Assembly (NCBI RefSeq): GCF_003675855.1
Contig: NZ_RCIH01000006.1
Coordinates: 1-64,000, forward strand
Length of the DNA stretch: 64,000 nucleotides
Source: Halostella salina
Lineage (GTDB): Archaea > Halobacteriota > Halobacteria > Halobacteriales > Natronoarchaeaceae
Direction of reading: 5' to 3'
This document shows positions 28,162 to 37,462 of this stretch, piece after piece (within the stretch, counting starts at the first letter, position 1; every line of letters begins with the position of its first letter). Below the pieces are notes generated by a model, which saw only the letters and a program-made list of their open reading frames with translations, was not told the origin of the DNA and did not search any database. The translations under genes and the position numbers were made by a program.

Positions 28162-30112
28162 CGCCGGCCGACTCTCGCGTCGCGCCTGGCTCCGGACGTC
28201 CGGCGGGACGCTGGCCGGTGCGATGGGGAGCGGCTGTCTGGCGACGCCGCGGAACGGTGAGACGGCCGCCGAGGCGGCCGGACAGGACGGCGACGGCCGC
28301 GAGGACTTCATCTGGGTGAGCGGCGCGATGCAGACCGTCGAGCGTGTCCGCGACAACGCCCTGGCGTTTGCGGCCCGGAACGACCTCGCGGCCGTGTTGA
28401 CGGTGGGCGACCTGACGCCCCCCGACCTGCTCGACGACGTGCGCGCTCACTTCGACGCCGCGGCCGAGTTCGGGATCGACCTGTGGCTCAACACCGGCAT
28501 TCTCCGGGTGCCAGCGGCCTCGGTGGTCCAGGACGACGACGTTCGGGCGCGACACCTGGACAGCCTGCGCTCGGTCGTGGAGCTGTACCACGACCGCTTC
28601 GGCGACGGCCGGATCGTCCTCTGGCAGGAAGCACCGGTGCCGGGACGGTGGACCGAGAACGGGCAGTGGACCGACGAGTCCGTCGAGAACCTGCTGTCGT
28701 ACGGCCCGACCGTGTTCGCGGCCCAGCGCGCGGCGATCAGGTCGGTATCGACGGGGATCGACGTGGGGATCTTCCCGCATTTCCCCTACGTGGTCGACTC
28801 GAAGCAGCCGGACGCCTTCCCGGAGCTGGTCGACGCCATCCGCGAGCGCGACGCCGCGCCCGACTTCGTTTTCACCGACTTCTATCGGGGCTGGTACGAG
28901 AAGGACGCCGGGGCGGCCCCTGCCACCGCCGCCGTCCGGAGTCTCATCACGAACGCACGGGCGACCGTCGACGCGCCCGTGTTCTTCCTCGCTCAGGCCC
29001 ACACGATCAACCCGAACCACACACCGAGCCGGGTGGCGATGCGTGAGGACCTGCGGACAGCGACTGACGCGAACGTCGACGGCCTCGGCTGGTACTCCCG
29101 GAACCGCTACGTCCCGACCGAGGTCGGCTTCGACCCCTTCGTCCCGAACCGTGGCGACCCCGACTCGTTCGCCGACATCGATGCGACCTGCACCTTCACC
29201 GTCGCCCGGGACCGCTACGCGTACGCCTGGACGGCCACCCATCCGACGCGGGACGGGTACGACCTCGACGAAAAGTTCGACCTCTGGATTCACACCGACG
29301 GCGCTGGCTTCTACGACCATCGGATCTCGCTCCGAACCGCCGACGGCGTCTGGGCGTTCGTCGGAGACGCAACGGGCTACATCGACGGCGACCACGGCGA
29401 CGGTCGCGGACCGCGACTCGGCGGCCCGCAGGTCACCGCCTTCCGGGGACTCGACCGCGAGCGGTTCCTCGGCCGGGCGCTCGACCTCCGGGTCGAGTCC
29501 CGCGGCGACGCGACGCTCCGAACCGTCTCCGTCCTCCCCTTTGCCCCGGACGCGTTCGTCACCGAGCCCCGCGCCGTCGCGCTGGCAGCGACGGGCGCGG
29601 AGACGCCCTGCTGTCTCGGCCGCCGGAGGCTCGACCGCCGGCTGACGGCCGGCGGGGAGACCACCGTTCGCGTCCCGGTCCCGCGGGACGCGCCGGTGCG
29701 CCATCCCGGCGCGCTCGTCACGCCGGACCACGCCGGCGTCCGGGCGGCGCTCCGCGACGCCGAAGCGGACGCCGGATTCGACCCGCTTTCCCGCTTCGAT
29801 CTGTGGGTCCGCTGCGCCGATCCGGGGGCGCTCGACGCCGTCCGGGTTGGCGGACGCGACGCGCTCGAAGCGGCCCCGGCGGTCGCGCGGGGGGACGCTG
29901 CCGCCGTCTGCTACGGCGCGCCCCGGTCGCTGCTGGACGGCGAGGGCGCGCTCGCTGCGACGGACGTCGCTGGCGACGCCGGCGTGGCTGCGCTGTACGC
30001 GATGCCGTACGGCGGTCCGGGCGCGTTCACGCCGCCCGACCGCGCTGCAGACCTCGTCGCGGCCGACCCCGACGCCGCGGCGACGTTCGCGCTGGCGGCC
30101 ACCGCGCGCTGA
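28148..30112 (+). CDS. Tat-exported lipoprotein, glycosidase-like, unknown activity
   Basis: A 654-residue protein with Tat motif SRRAWLR and lipobox GSGC (Cys30). The mature N-terminal half has an alternating strand/helix pattern with motifs LWLNTGILR, VLWQEAPVPGRW, DFVFTDFYRGW and GLGWYSRNRY, which suggest a TIM-barrel, glycosidase-like fold with acidic catalytic candidates (Glu in WQEAP, Asp in FTDF). The C-terminal half looks like beta-sandwich modules. I recognise no family. The start is GTG at 28148, overlapping the hydrolase by 14 bases. Confidence 0.65.
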   Translation: MAGPDAGRLSRRAWLRTSGGTLAGAMGSGCLATPRNGETAAEAAGQDGDGREDFIWVSGAMQTVERVRDNALAFAARNDLAAVLTVGDLTPPDLLDDVRAHFDAAAEFGIDLWLNTGILRVPAASVVQDDDVRARHLDSLRSVVELYHDRFGDGRIVLWQEAPVPGRWTENGQWTDESVENLLSYGPTVFAAQRAAIRSVSTGIDVGIFPHFPYVVDSKQPDAFPELVDAIRERDAAPDFVFTDFYRGWYEKDAGAAPATAAVRSLITNARATVDAPVFFLAQAHTINPNHTPSRVAMREDLRTATDANVDGLGWYSRNRYVPTEVGFDPFVPNRGDPDSFADIDATCTFTVARDRYAYAWTATHPTRDGYDLDEKFDLWIHTDGAGFYDHRISLRTADGVWAFVGDATGYIDGDHGDGRGPRLGGPQVTAFRGLDRERFLGRALDLRVESRGDATLRTVSVLPFAPDAFVTEPRAVALAATGAETPCCLGRRRLDRRLTAGGETTVRVPVPRDAPVRHPGALVTPDHAGVRAALRDAEADAGFDPLSRFDLWVRCADPGALDAVRVGGRDALEAAPAVARGDAAAVCYGAPRSLLDGEGALAATDVAGDAGVAALYAMPYGGPGAFTPPDRAADLVAADPDAAATFALAATAR

Positions 30113-30171
30113 CTGGCGGATCACGAAACCGCCCGACTGCGAAAATTAACTCGATTACGAATCACCGTACC

Positions 30172-30178
30172 TTTTTAC
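30172..30178 (+). promoter_or_regulatory. TATA box of the 42-residue protein gene
   Basis: TTTTTAC is centred about 28 bases upstream of the ATG at 30203, consistent with a leaderless transcript. Confidence 0.5.
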
Positions 30179-30202
30179 GGGCGGAAGTCGGATCATCTGG
30201 TG

Positions 30203-30331
30203 ATGCCAGAAATCACGGTGTCCGACAGCCTGTACGACAAACTGGAAGAGGCGGCCGAGGACAGCGAACTCGACGACGCCCTGTGGGAGATGGTGTACCT
30301 GTTCGAGCGCGGCAACAACCCCGCCGAGTAA
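30203..30331 (+). CDS. 42-residue haloarchaeal small protein
   Basis: A short acidic protein beginning MPEITVSDSLYDKLEEAAED and ending ERGNNPAE. The strand-helix-helix pattern resembles small ribbon-helix-helix or antitoxin-like haloarchaeal proteins, but it is too short to be sure. A TATA box at the right distance and acidic composition support it as a real gene. Its stop lies one base before the end of the convergent YchF gene. Confidence 0.65.
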   Translation: MPEITVSDSLYDKLEEAAEDSELDDALWEMVYLFERGNNPAE

Positions 30332-30332
30332 C

Positions 30333-31526
30333 TCAGTTCGTCGATACGATTTCTACGACGTCGCGGTTCGACAGCGTCGCGTCCGCGGCGATCTGGCGTT
30401 CACTCCGGCAGTCGACGGCGTGGAGGAACCCGTCGCCGATGTCCGAGTGGAGGTGGTACGCGAAGTCCTCGGCGGTCGCGCCCTCGGGGAGGACGAAGCA
30501 GTCCCGGAGCACCTTCCCGTCATCCGTGACGATGCCGTTCGCCGACCCGGGGAAGACGGCGACTGCGCCCATCTCGTCGAACAGCGCGGTCTCCAGCGTC
30601 CGCTGGACGCCGGTGCCGCCGAACTCGGCGACGAACGCCTCGATGGTTTCGAGGCCCGCGGCCTGCTCCTCGCCAACGTCGCCCGTGATCTCGAACTCGT
30701 CGTCACCGGCGCGGTAGTCGACGACGCCGCCCTCGTCGGCGGCCTTCAGCGCCTTCTCCGCGTGGGCGCTCGCCGGCACGACCGTGAGGTGGTCGTACTC
30801 GGGGTCGTTCGTGATCGCCTCGTAGTTGGCCTGTGCCTCGGGCGTGTCCATCTTGTTCGCCGCGATCACCATCGGCTTCGTGCGCTTGCGGATCTCGCGG
30901 GCCAGCGCCTCGCGGTCGTCGGCGTCCCAGCCGTCCGGGTCCAGCGGCAGGTCCAGCGAGAGGACCACCTGCTTGATCTCGTCCTTGTTCGTCCGGAACG
31001 CGCTCATCTGCTCGGCGAGGTCGACCTCGATCTTCGACTCCGTCCCGTCATAGCCCGAGCGGTGGCGCTCGATCCCTTTCTCCAGCACGTCGAGGTACCA
31101 CATGTCGAGTTCGTTCTCCAGGAAGTCGATGTCCTCGCGCGGGTCGTGGCCCTCGGTGGGTTCGCCCTCCAGGTCCGTCTCGCCGGCGAAGTCGACGACG
31201 TGGACCAGCACGTCGGCCTCGTTCAGGTCGGTCAGGAACTGGTTGCCCAGCCCCGCGCCCTCGTGTGCGCCGGGGATGAGGCCGGCCACGTCGACGAGTT
31301 TCACCGGAACGAACCGGGTACCGTCCTCGCAGTAGCCCGTCTCGGGGGTGCAGGTCTCGCCGAACTCCGGCGCGGCGCAGTCCACGCGGACGTACGCTTC
31401 GCCGACGCTGGGGTCGATGGTCGTGAACGGATACGCGCCCTCCGGCACGTCGTTCATCGTCGCCGCGTTGAAGAAGGTCGACTTGCCGACGGAGGGCTTG
31501 CCGACGAGGCCGATCTTGTAGGTCAT
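30333..31526 (-). CDS. ychF: OBG-family GTPase YchF
   Basis: A 397-residue protein. G1 is GKPSVGKST (residues 9-17), G3 is in VDVAGLIPGAHEG, G4 is NKMD and the C-terminal TGS domain runs to the end (SNRDVVEIVSTN). YchF/Ola1 proteins bind ribosomes and can hydrolyse ATP as well as GTP. The start MTYKIGLVG at 31526 matches the family; the longer frame to 31583 does not. Confidence 0.93.
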   Translation of the reverse strand: MTYKIGLVGKPSVGKSTFFNAATMNDVPEGAYPFTTIDPSVGEAYVRVDCAAPEFGETCTPETGYCEDGTRFVPVKLVDVAGLIPGAHEGAGLGNQFLTDLNEADVLVHVVDFAGETDLEGEPTEGHDPREDIDFLENELDMWYLDVLEKGIERHRSGYDGTESKIEVDLAEQMSAFRTNKDEIKQVVLSLDLPLDPDGWDADDREALAREIRKRTKPMVIAANKMDTPEAQANYEAITNDPEYDHLTVVPASAHAEKALKAADEGGVVDYRAGDDEFEITGDVGEEQAAGLETIEAFVAEFGGTGVQRTLETALFDEMGAVAVFPGSANGIVTDDGKVLRDCFVLPEGATAEDFAYHLHSDIGDGFLHAVDCRSERQIAADATLSNRDVVEIVSTN

Positions 31527-31601
31527 TACGTCCGCTGGACGGGCGCGCCACGAAAGGGTTGCCAAACGTCGGCCGTTCGGCACTGCGTCGCACTCCCACG
31601 C

Positions 31602-32309
31602 CTACGTCTCGTCGTCGGCGTCCGTCTCGTCGTCCGCGTCGCCGCCGTCATCGCTCTCGGCTCCGTCAGCGCCCTCGGACGACGCCGCGGTGTCCGTCGA
31701 CTCGTCCCCCTCGTCGTCGGTTTCGACCGCCATGCTCCCGGCTTCCTCGTCCGTCGCCTCGTCCGCTTCGGCCGCCTCGGAGCCGAGGTCGATGCCGGTC
31801 TCGGCCTCCCCGACGGTGCCCACGTCCGTCTCGTGTTCGTCGCCGGCGGGCGTCTCCTCGGTCAGGTCGCCGGCGTTCGCCTCCGCCTCGTCCTCCTGCG
31901 TCAGGTCGTCGCTGGCCTCCATGTCGGACTGCATGTCCTCCGGCGGTTCGTCCGTCCGGTCGTCGAGTTCGACCGCCGTCATGTCGTCGTCGGGAGTCGC
32001 TTCGCCGTCCGCCTCGCCCCGGATCGTCTCCGTGAGGTCGCCCTCGGGGAGCGTGCTTCCCTCGCGCTGTGACCGGCGCTGGAGCAGGCCGACGGCCACG
32101 GCGACGCCGCCGAGCGCCAGCCGCCGCCCGCGGCGCTCGGAGGAGCGCAGGCCGCGCACGATCCAGAGCAGGCCGGTCACTATCGCCAGGCGGCCGGACC
32201 GCAACTGGTGGAGGAGGCGGCCGCGAACGCCGTCGCCTTCGCGTTCCGCCTCCTCCGCTGATTCCGTGTCCGCTGCGGTCCGGCCGTGAATGAGACTGGT
32301 GAGTCGCAT
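31602..32309 (-). CDS. Acidic membrane-associated protein, unknown function
   Basis: A 235-residue protein. The N-terminal 90 residues contain two weak hydrophobic stretches (RLAIVTGLLWIV and RLALGGVAVAVGLL) among arginines. The rest is an Asp/Glu/Thr-rich disordered tail. This is a known haloarchaeal type, a membrane-tethered acidic tail, but it has no assigned role. Start at 32309 (MRLTSLIHG). Confidence 0.65.
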   Translation of the reverse strand: MRLTSLIHGRTAADTESAEEAEREGDGVRGRLLHQLRSGRLAIVTGLLWIVRGLRSSERRGRRLALGGVAVAVGLLQRRSQREGSTLPEGDLTETIRGEADGEATPDDDMTAVELDDRTDEPPEDMQSDMEASDDLTQEDEAEANAGDLTEETPAGDEHETDVGTVGEAETGIDLGSEAAEADEATDEEAGSMAVETDDEGDESTDTAASSEGADGAESDDGGDADDETDADDET

Positions 32310-32386
32310 ACTGGTGGCCGCTCTACCACGGCGACGCAATTAAACGGCGACCCCGGCGGACGCGTCGAGGTGACCGCGGCAAACGG

Positions 32387-32854
32387 CTACTGCCGGTCGA
32401 TCGCCCGCTCGGCGTACCAGACCAGCGAGAAGTCCCTCGGGCTGGGGAGCGCGCAGGCGAACCAGCCAAGCGTCGCGGCGACGACGGCCGGTTCCCCGGC
32501 GGCGGTCGGGTCCGGCAGGGTGCCGGCGAGGACCAGCGCGCCGGGCGCGGCGAGCGTGAGCGGCGCGAGCGCGGCGACGCGCAGCAGCCACGGCGAGGTG
32601 TCGTCGGGGAGCCGGCGCGGCGTCACCGCGGCCCAGGTGCCGAGCGCGCCGGCGCGGAGGAGCGTCGCCCCGCCGCGCTCCGGCAGCCAGTTGACCTCGC
32701 AGGGGACGCCGCCGAGCGAGAGCACCGCGGCGTGGGCGAACTCGTGGGCGACGGTGCCGACGCCGACGGCGAGACAGAGCGCGGCAACCGCGACCACGAG
32801 TTCGAGCGCTGCGCCCGCGGTGAGAGTCGCCCCGCCGGAAAGGTCGAGGACCAT
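32387..32854 (-). CDS. M50-like membrane metalloprotease homolog
   Basis: A 155-residue membrane protein with HEFAH (His37, Glu38, His41), the HExxH zinc motif, inside the second hydrophobic stretch. Two further membrane helices follow (about 88-108 and 118-140). This resembles short site-2-protease-type or DUF3267 proteins. It may cleave membrane proteins, but a third ligand is not obvious. It is divergent from the UspA gene. Confidence 0.7.
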   Translation of the reverse strand: MVLDLSGGATLTAGAALELVVAVAALCLAVGVGTVAHEFAHAAVLSLGGVPCEVNWLPERGGATLLRAGALGTWAAVTPRRLPDDTSPWLLRVAALAPLTLAAPGALVLAGTLPDPTAAGEPAVVAATLGWFACALPSPRDFSLVWYAERAIDRQ

Positions 32855-32982
32855 GGAAAGCTGTGCTTACCACTGCGATCGCCCCCCATTAATCTCTCGT
32901 TTCGCCGGCAGGTCGCGTGAGCCGTCGCGACGGCTCCGGGCTGACGCCCCGATTGAAGTATGTGGATTGCGAACGCTCGACC

Positions 32983-33420
32983 ATGTACGACGAGGTACTG
33001 ATGCCGACCGACGGGAGCGAGGGGACGGTGACGGCACTCGCCCACGCCCGGGAGATCGCGGCGAACCACGGCGCGACCTTGCACGTCGTCCACGTCGTCG
33101 ACCGCCGGGTGTACCTCGCGGCCGGCAAGGACGAACAGGACGAGGTGCTGGCCGGGCTGGAGGACGACGGCGAGGCCGCCATCGAGACGGTCCTCGACCG
33201 CCTCGACGGCTCCGGGCTTGACGTGGTGACCGAACTCCGCGAGGGCGTCCCCCACCGGGAACTGCTCGACTACGCCGACGAGCACGACGTCGACCTGATC
33301 ACCATCGGAACCCACGGTCGGTCCGGCCGGGACCGGCTGGTCAACATGGGCAGCGTCACGGAGAAAGTGGTCGATAGCTGCGAGCGGCCGGTGCTCGTCG
33401 TCACGCTCGACGACGCGTAG
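32983..33420 (+). CDS. Universal stress protein (UspA)
   Basis: A 145-residue Usp domain: MPTDGSEGTVTAL at the start and the ATP-binding GTHGRSGRDRLVNMGSVTEKVV (G-2x-G-9x-GS) at the end. It probably binds ATP as a dimer. The start at 32983 matches the family. Confidence 0.92.
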   Translation: MYDEVLMPTDGSEGTVTALAHAREIAANHGATLHVVHVVDRRVYLAAGKDEQDEVLAGLEDDGEAAIETVLDRLDGSGLDVVTELREGVPHRELLDYADEHDVDLITIGTHGRSGRDRLVNMGSVTEKVVDSCERPVLVVTLDDA

Positions 33421-33422
33421 CG

Positions 33423-34703
33423 TTACCCTCGCCGGCGGAGCGCGACGAGCGCGCCGGCGAGCGCGACTATCGCCGCGCCGGCGGTGAAGCCGGGGAGCCC
33501 GCCGCCGTCGGAACTATCGTCCTCCGTCGTGTTCGTCGTCGTGGACTGCGGTTCGGTCGTGGTGGTTGTGGTCGTCGGTTCCTCGCCGCCCTCGTCGATG
33601 CCTTCGACGGTCACGGGCTCCGAGCCGACGCTGCCGTTCTCGGCCGTGATCTCGAACTCGCCGGCCGACGTGATCGGGACGCTCAGGACGCCGTTGGCGT
33701 CGGTCGTGCCGACCTCGGTGTCGTCGCGGAACACCGCCGCGTCCCCGACGGCCTCGCCGTACTCGTCGGTCACGACGACCCGGATCGTCTCGCCGACGGC
33801 GGCGCTGTTCCGGCTCGCGTTGACCGACAGCGCCGCGGACCGGGTGATGTTGTACGTGGCGTCGATCGACTCCTGCTCGTCGACCGCTAGCTCGCGTTCG
33901 ATCGTGTCGTACTCGGGGTGTTCGACGGTCACGGCGTACTCCGTGTTCACGCCGAGACGGGTCGCGGCTTCGCCGGCCCGGTTGTCGGTCGTCAGCGTGG
34001 CGACGGTCTCGCCGCCGTTCGCCAGCGAGATGGTCGCGTCGCCGACGGGCGTCGCGTTCTCGAAGTAGGCGTCGAGAACGGTGAACCCGACGTTCGTCCG
34101 CGCGCCCTCGATGTCGACCGACTCCGTGACGGTGCCCTGCACGTTGAACTCGCTGGTCGTCTCCAGATACCCCTCCTTGACGACCGTCGCGGTGTACGTG
34201 CCGGCCTCGACGTCCTCGGCCTCGAAGACGCCGTCGGCGTTCGTCCGCCCGCGGTCGACCGTCCGGGGGTCGCCCTCCTTCTTCAGGAACACCCGCGCGT
34301 TCTCGATTGCGCCGTTCGCGTCGGCCACCTCGACGACGGCGGTCGCCCTCGGATACACCGTCACGTTGGCCGTCGTCGTCTCGGTCATCTCGCCGATCCG
34401 GGCGGGGAAGTTCCGCACGTAGTCGTCGTGCGAGACGCGGATCTCGGGCGTGACGCCCCGCGGCACGTCGACGAGCGCGCGCCCGTTCGAGACGGTCGTC
34501 GTCTCGTTGTACCCGCCGTCGTACGTCACGTTCACGTCTGCCTGTCCGACCGGGTCACCGTCGTCGTCGGTGACTGCGATCTCCAGCGTCACGAGGTCTG
34601 CCGTTCCCGTTGCCCCACGCTCCGCGGACCCCGCTACCGGGGCCGCAACGCCGACAGCGCTCGTCACGAGCAGCGCGGCGACGAGAACCGCTGTTCGATG
34701 CAT
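33423..34703 (-). CDS. PGF-CTERM surface protein with carboxypeptidase-regulatory-like repeats
   Basis: A 426-residue exported protein. A signal peptide (about 30 residues) is followed by several Ig-like/CarboxypepD_reg-type modules (for example TNADGVFEAEDVEAGTYTA). A Thr-rich stalk leads to the sorting tail GLPGFTAGAAIVALAGALVALRRRG-type end, the tripartite PGF-CTERM signal read by archaeosortase A. It is probably a lipid-anchored S-layer-associated protein. A TATA box lies about 29 bases upstream. Confidence 0.88.
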   Translation of the reverse strand: MHRTAVLVAALLVTSAVGVAAPVAGSAERGATGTADLVTLEIAVTDDDGDPVGQADVNVTYDGGYNETTTVSNGRALVDVPRGVTPEIRVSHDDYVRNFPARIGEMTETTTANVTVYPRATAVVEVADANGAIENARVFLKKEGDPRTVDRGRTNADGVFEAEDVEAGTYTATVVKEGYLETTSEFNVQGTVTESVDIEGARTNVGFTVLDAYFENATPVGDATISLANGGETVATLTTDNRAGEAATRLGVNTEYAVTVEHPEYDTIERELAVDEQESIDATYNITRSAALSVNASRNSAAVGETIRVVVTDEYGEAVGDAAVFRDDTEVGTTDANGVLSVPITSAGEFEITAENGSVGSEPVTVEGIDEGGEEPTTTTTTTEPQSTTTNTTEDDSSDGGGLPGFTAGAAIVALAGALVALRRRG

Positions 34704-34727
34704 ACTCGCGGTGATGGCGACGGCTCA

Positions 34728-34736
34728 CTTAAAATT
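34728..34736 (-). promoter_or_regulatory. TATA box of the PGF-CTERM gene
   Basis: On the minus strand AATTTTAAG is centred about 29 bases before the ATG at 34703. Confidence 0.55.
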
Positions 34737-34825
34737 CGCCTTTCGTGGTGTATTGTATCTTACATAGTTCCCGGAGCATCGCCACCTCCACAACGCTCTT
34801 GTCGCCGTCTCGCCATTCGTTCCCC

Positions 34826-36070
34826 ATGACAGCGACGCGGACCGTGGAACTGGAGGGCCACATCATCGACTCGGGGATGATGGGCCGCTGTTTCGGCCTC
34901 ATCATGGACATGGACGGCTCCTTCGAGGTCGAGCAGTTCGACATCGGCCGCCACAAGCACGCCGAGTCGTACGCCCGGCTGGCCGTCTCGGCCGACACGG
35001 AGCACGACCTGCAGGCGATCCTCCACGAACTCCACCAGAACGGGGCGACCCTGCTGGACCCCTCCGACGCGACGCTGGAGCCGGCACCCGAGGACAGGGT
35101 CGTGCCGACCGGCTTCTACTCCACGACGAACCACCCCACGTTCGTCCGCGTCGACGGCGAGTGGATCGAGGTCGAGGCCATCGAGATGGACTGTGCGGTC
35201 GTCGTCGAACGCGGGGACGACGCGGGAGCGAACGGCCCGCGCGCCTACACCAAAGTGCTCAACGCCGTCGAGGCGGGCGACATGATCGTTACCGGCGAGG
35301 CCGGCATCCGCGTCGAACCGCCGGAGCGTCCCCGGGGCGACGAGGGCGGTGCGTTCGGCTTCATGCAGGGCGGCGTCTCCAGCGAACGGCCCTCGGAGTC
35401 GCTCATCGCCAAGGTGGCCGACGCCGTCGAGCAGACCAAGGAGGACGGCGGCGACGTGCTGGCGGTGTGCGGTCCCGCGCTCATCCACTCCGGCGCGGCC
35501 GACGACCTGGCCCGCCTCGTCCGCGAGGGGTACATCGATGGCATCTCCGCGGGCAACGGCTTCGCCGTCCACGACCTCGAACGCGGCCTCTACGGCACCT
35601 CGCTCGGGATGGACATGGAGACGATGGAGCACCCCCGGAAGGGCCACAAGCACCACATCTACACGATCAGCGAGATCATCCGCGCCGGCGGCATCGAGGA
35701 AGCCGTCGAGGAGGGCGTCGTCACCGAGGGGATCATGTACGAGTGCGTCGAGAACGACGTGCCGTACGTCCTCGCCGGCTCGATCCGCGACGACGGGCCG
35801 CTCCCCGACACGATCACCGACGCCGTCGAGGCTCAGAACGCCATCCGGGAGCAGGCCCGCGACGCCGACATGGTGTTGATGCTCGCCACCCTGCTGCACT
35901 CCGTCGCCGTCGGCAACTGCCTCCCCTCCACGACGCGGGTCGTCTGCGTCGACATCAACCCCTCGACCGTCACCCAGCTGCTCGACCGCGGGAGCGCGCA
36001 GGCCATCGGCATGGTGTCGGACATCGGCACGTTCGTCCCGATGCTCGCGGACAATCTGGTCGACGACTGA
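34826..36070 (+). CDS. TIGR00300-family protein (LOR/SDH-like, ornithine cyclodeaminase type)
   Basis: A 414-residue protein that starts TVELEGHIIDSGMMGR and has the conserved GNGFAVHDLERGLYGTSLGMDM and HKHHIYTISEIIRAGG. This is the archaeal TIGR00300 family, whose members include nickel-pincer-nucleotide-dependent ornithine cyclodeaminase-like enzymes (ornithine to proline). The exact reaction here is inferred from the family. It is divergent from the PGF-CTERM gene. The start at 34826 is the first ATG matching the family. Confidence 0.88.
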   Translation: MTATRTVELEGHIIDSGMMGRCFGLIMDMDGSFEVEQFDIGRHKHAESYARLAVSADTEHDLQAILHELHQNGATLLDPSDATLEPAPEDRVVPTGFYSTTNHPTFVRVDGEWIEVEAIEMDCAVVVERGDDAGANGPRAYTKVLNAVEAGDMIVTGEAGIRVEPPERPRGDEGGAFGFMQGGVSSERPSESLIAKVADAVEQTKEDGGDVLAVCGPALIHSGAADDLARLVREGYIDGISAGNGFAVHDLERGLYGTSLGMDMETMEHPRKGHKHHIYTISEIIRAGGIEEAVEEGVVTEGIMYECVENDVPYVLAGSIRDDGPLPDTITDAVEAQNAIREQARDADMVLMLATLLHSVAVGNCLPSTTRVVCVDINPSTVTQLLDRGSAQAIGMVSDIGTFVPMLADNLVDD

Positions 36071-36075
36071 CGCCC

Positions 36076-36456
36076 CTACCCGCCGTCGAGCGGGACCACG
36101 GTGACGGGCACCGTCGGGTCGGCGAGCAGGTCGCGGGCCGTGCCGCCGAGCACGGGGTCGGCGTCCGGGTCGCCGCGGCGCGGTCCGATGACGAGTTCGT
36201 CCGCCCCGTGGTCGTCGACGGCGCTCCGGAGTTCGGCGGCTGTGTCGCCGTGCCGGAGTTCCGTCTCGATGCCCGCGCCCGGGAGCCTGACGCGAAACAC
36301 GTTCAGCGCCTCCCGGCGGTCGCGCTCCGCGTCGGAACCGTCCGTCTCCGCGACCGCGACGCCGACGACCGCGTCGCCGTCCGCGAGGCGCTCGCCGAGG
36401 TAGTCACACGCCGCCGCGCTCGTGTGGACCGAGTCCGTCGCAACGAGGTATCGCAT
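36076..36456 (-). CDS. Universal stress protein (divergent)
   Basis: A 126-residue Usp-like protein. The N-terminus (RYLVATDSVHTSAAACDYL) fits the fold, but the ATP-binding loop near the end is altered (GPRRGDPDADPVLGGTARD). It may not bind ATP the usual way. It lies 63 bases downstream of the next UspA gene on the same strand. Confidence 0.8.
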   Translation of the reverse strand: MRYLVATDSVHTSAAACDYLGERLADGDAVVGVAVAETDGSDAERDRREALNVFRVRLPGAGIETELRHGDTAAELRSAVDDHGADELVIGPRRGDPDADPVLGGTARDLLADPTVPVTVVPLDGG

Positions 36457-36519
36457 GGCCGTCGTCGGGAGCCGAGCGCACAAAGGCCTGCCGGCGAACG
36501 GGTCGACAGCCGGCCGCCG

Positions 36520-36939
36520 TCACCGAACCGTCGTCACCGGCCCCGGCGAGCGGCGGAACACCCGTTCGGCCACGTCGCCGACGAACAGGCGGTCCGAGAG
36601 GCTGCCGCCGTGGCTGCCCAGCACGACCGCGTCGTAGTTCTCGGCGCGGGCGACGATGGCCCGGGCGGGCCGGCCGACTGCGACGGCGGTATCTATCTCC
36701 GCGTCGTGGTCCGACGCCAGTTCGCGGGCGTGGTCGACCACCGCCTCGGCGCGCTGCTCGGCGGCCGCCTCGATGTCTTCCTCGAACGCGAGGCTCATCG
36801 CCTCGCCCATCATCACCGACGGCTCGCCGACGACGACGAGGACGGTCACGTCGGCGTCCGGGTGGTTCTCCAGCGCGTAGCCGAGCGCGCGCTCCGCCAT
36901 CTCGGAGCCGTCCATCGGAACGAGAACGCGGGAAAGCAT
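36520..36939 (-). CDS. Universal stress protein (UspA)
   Basis: A 139-residue Usp domain with VLVPMDGSEMAERAL at the start and GSHGGSLSDRLFVGDVAERV at the end, the usual ATP-binding pattern. In haloarchaea PiT permease genes are often followed by UspA genes, and here the PiT remnant lies directly upstream. Confidence 0.9.
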   Translation of the reverse strand: MLSRVLVPMDGSEMAERALGYALENHPDADVTVLVVVGEPSVMMGEAMSLAFEEDIEAAAEQRAEAVVDHARELASDHDAEIDTAVAVGRPARAIVARAENYDAVVLGSHGGSLSDRLFVGDVAERVFRRSPGPVTTVR

Positions 36940-36980
36940 GGCCGACCTACGACGACCAGCGGCTTAAGCGCGGACGGCGG

Positions 36981-37462
36981 TCAGACCGGCACCGCCAGAA
37001 GGAAGGCGTACGCCAGCCCGGCCGACGCCGACGGCCCGATGATCCAGAAGGCGACGAAGCGTGCGACTGCGTCGGGTCGAACCAGGTCATCGGCGTCGGC
37101 CACGTCCGCCGGGTCCTCCTCGCCGATCGGGGGCACCTCCGCGGGCGTCTCCTCCGTGAGCACGCCCATCGATAGCTCGAACTCCTCCTCGCCCCGGGCG
37201 AGGCCGGCGATGGTCGCCGTCCGACTCGCACGGCCCCAGCCGAGGCCGACGATGGTCATCACCGTCGCCATCACGAGGCTGATCGGGATGCCGATCCACG
37301 AGAGGATGGTCGTGATGGTGGCGGCCGTCAGCGCCACGATCAGCGCCGCCAGCAGCGGCAGTTCCGTGAGGTCGTTGCCGACCGACTCCATCGTCCGGCG
37401 GGCGATGGTGAAGCCGCCGAGGCTGATCGCGACCGCGCCGACCGCGATGCCCACGTCGGCCC
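36981..37462 (-). pseudogene. PiT-family inorganic phosphate permease, C-terminal remnant
   Basis: The frame starts in the middle of a membrane protein (VGIAVGAVAISLGGFTIARRTMESVGNDLTELPL) and includes SWIGIPISLVMATVMTIVGLGWGRA, typical of the second half of PiT transporters. The first half, including the conserved N-terminal repeat, is missing. Upstream lies the front of a different gene in another frame. A GTG at 37454 could start a 157-residue peptide, but a half permease is unlikely to work. Confidence 0.8.
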
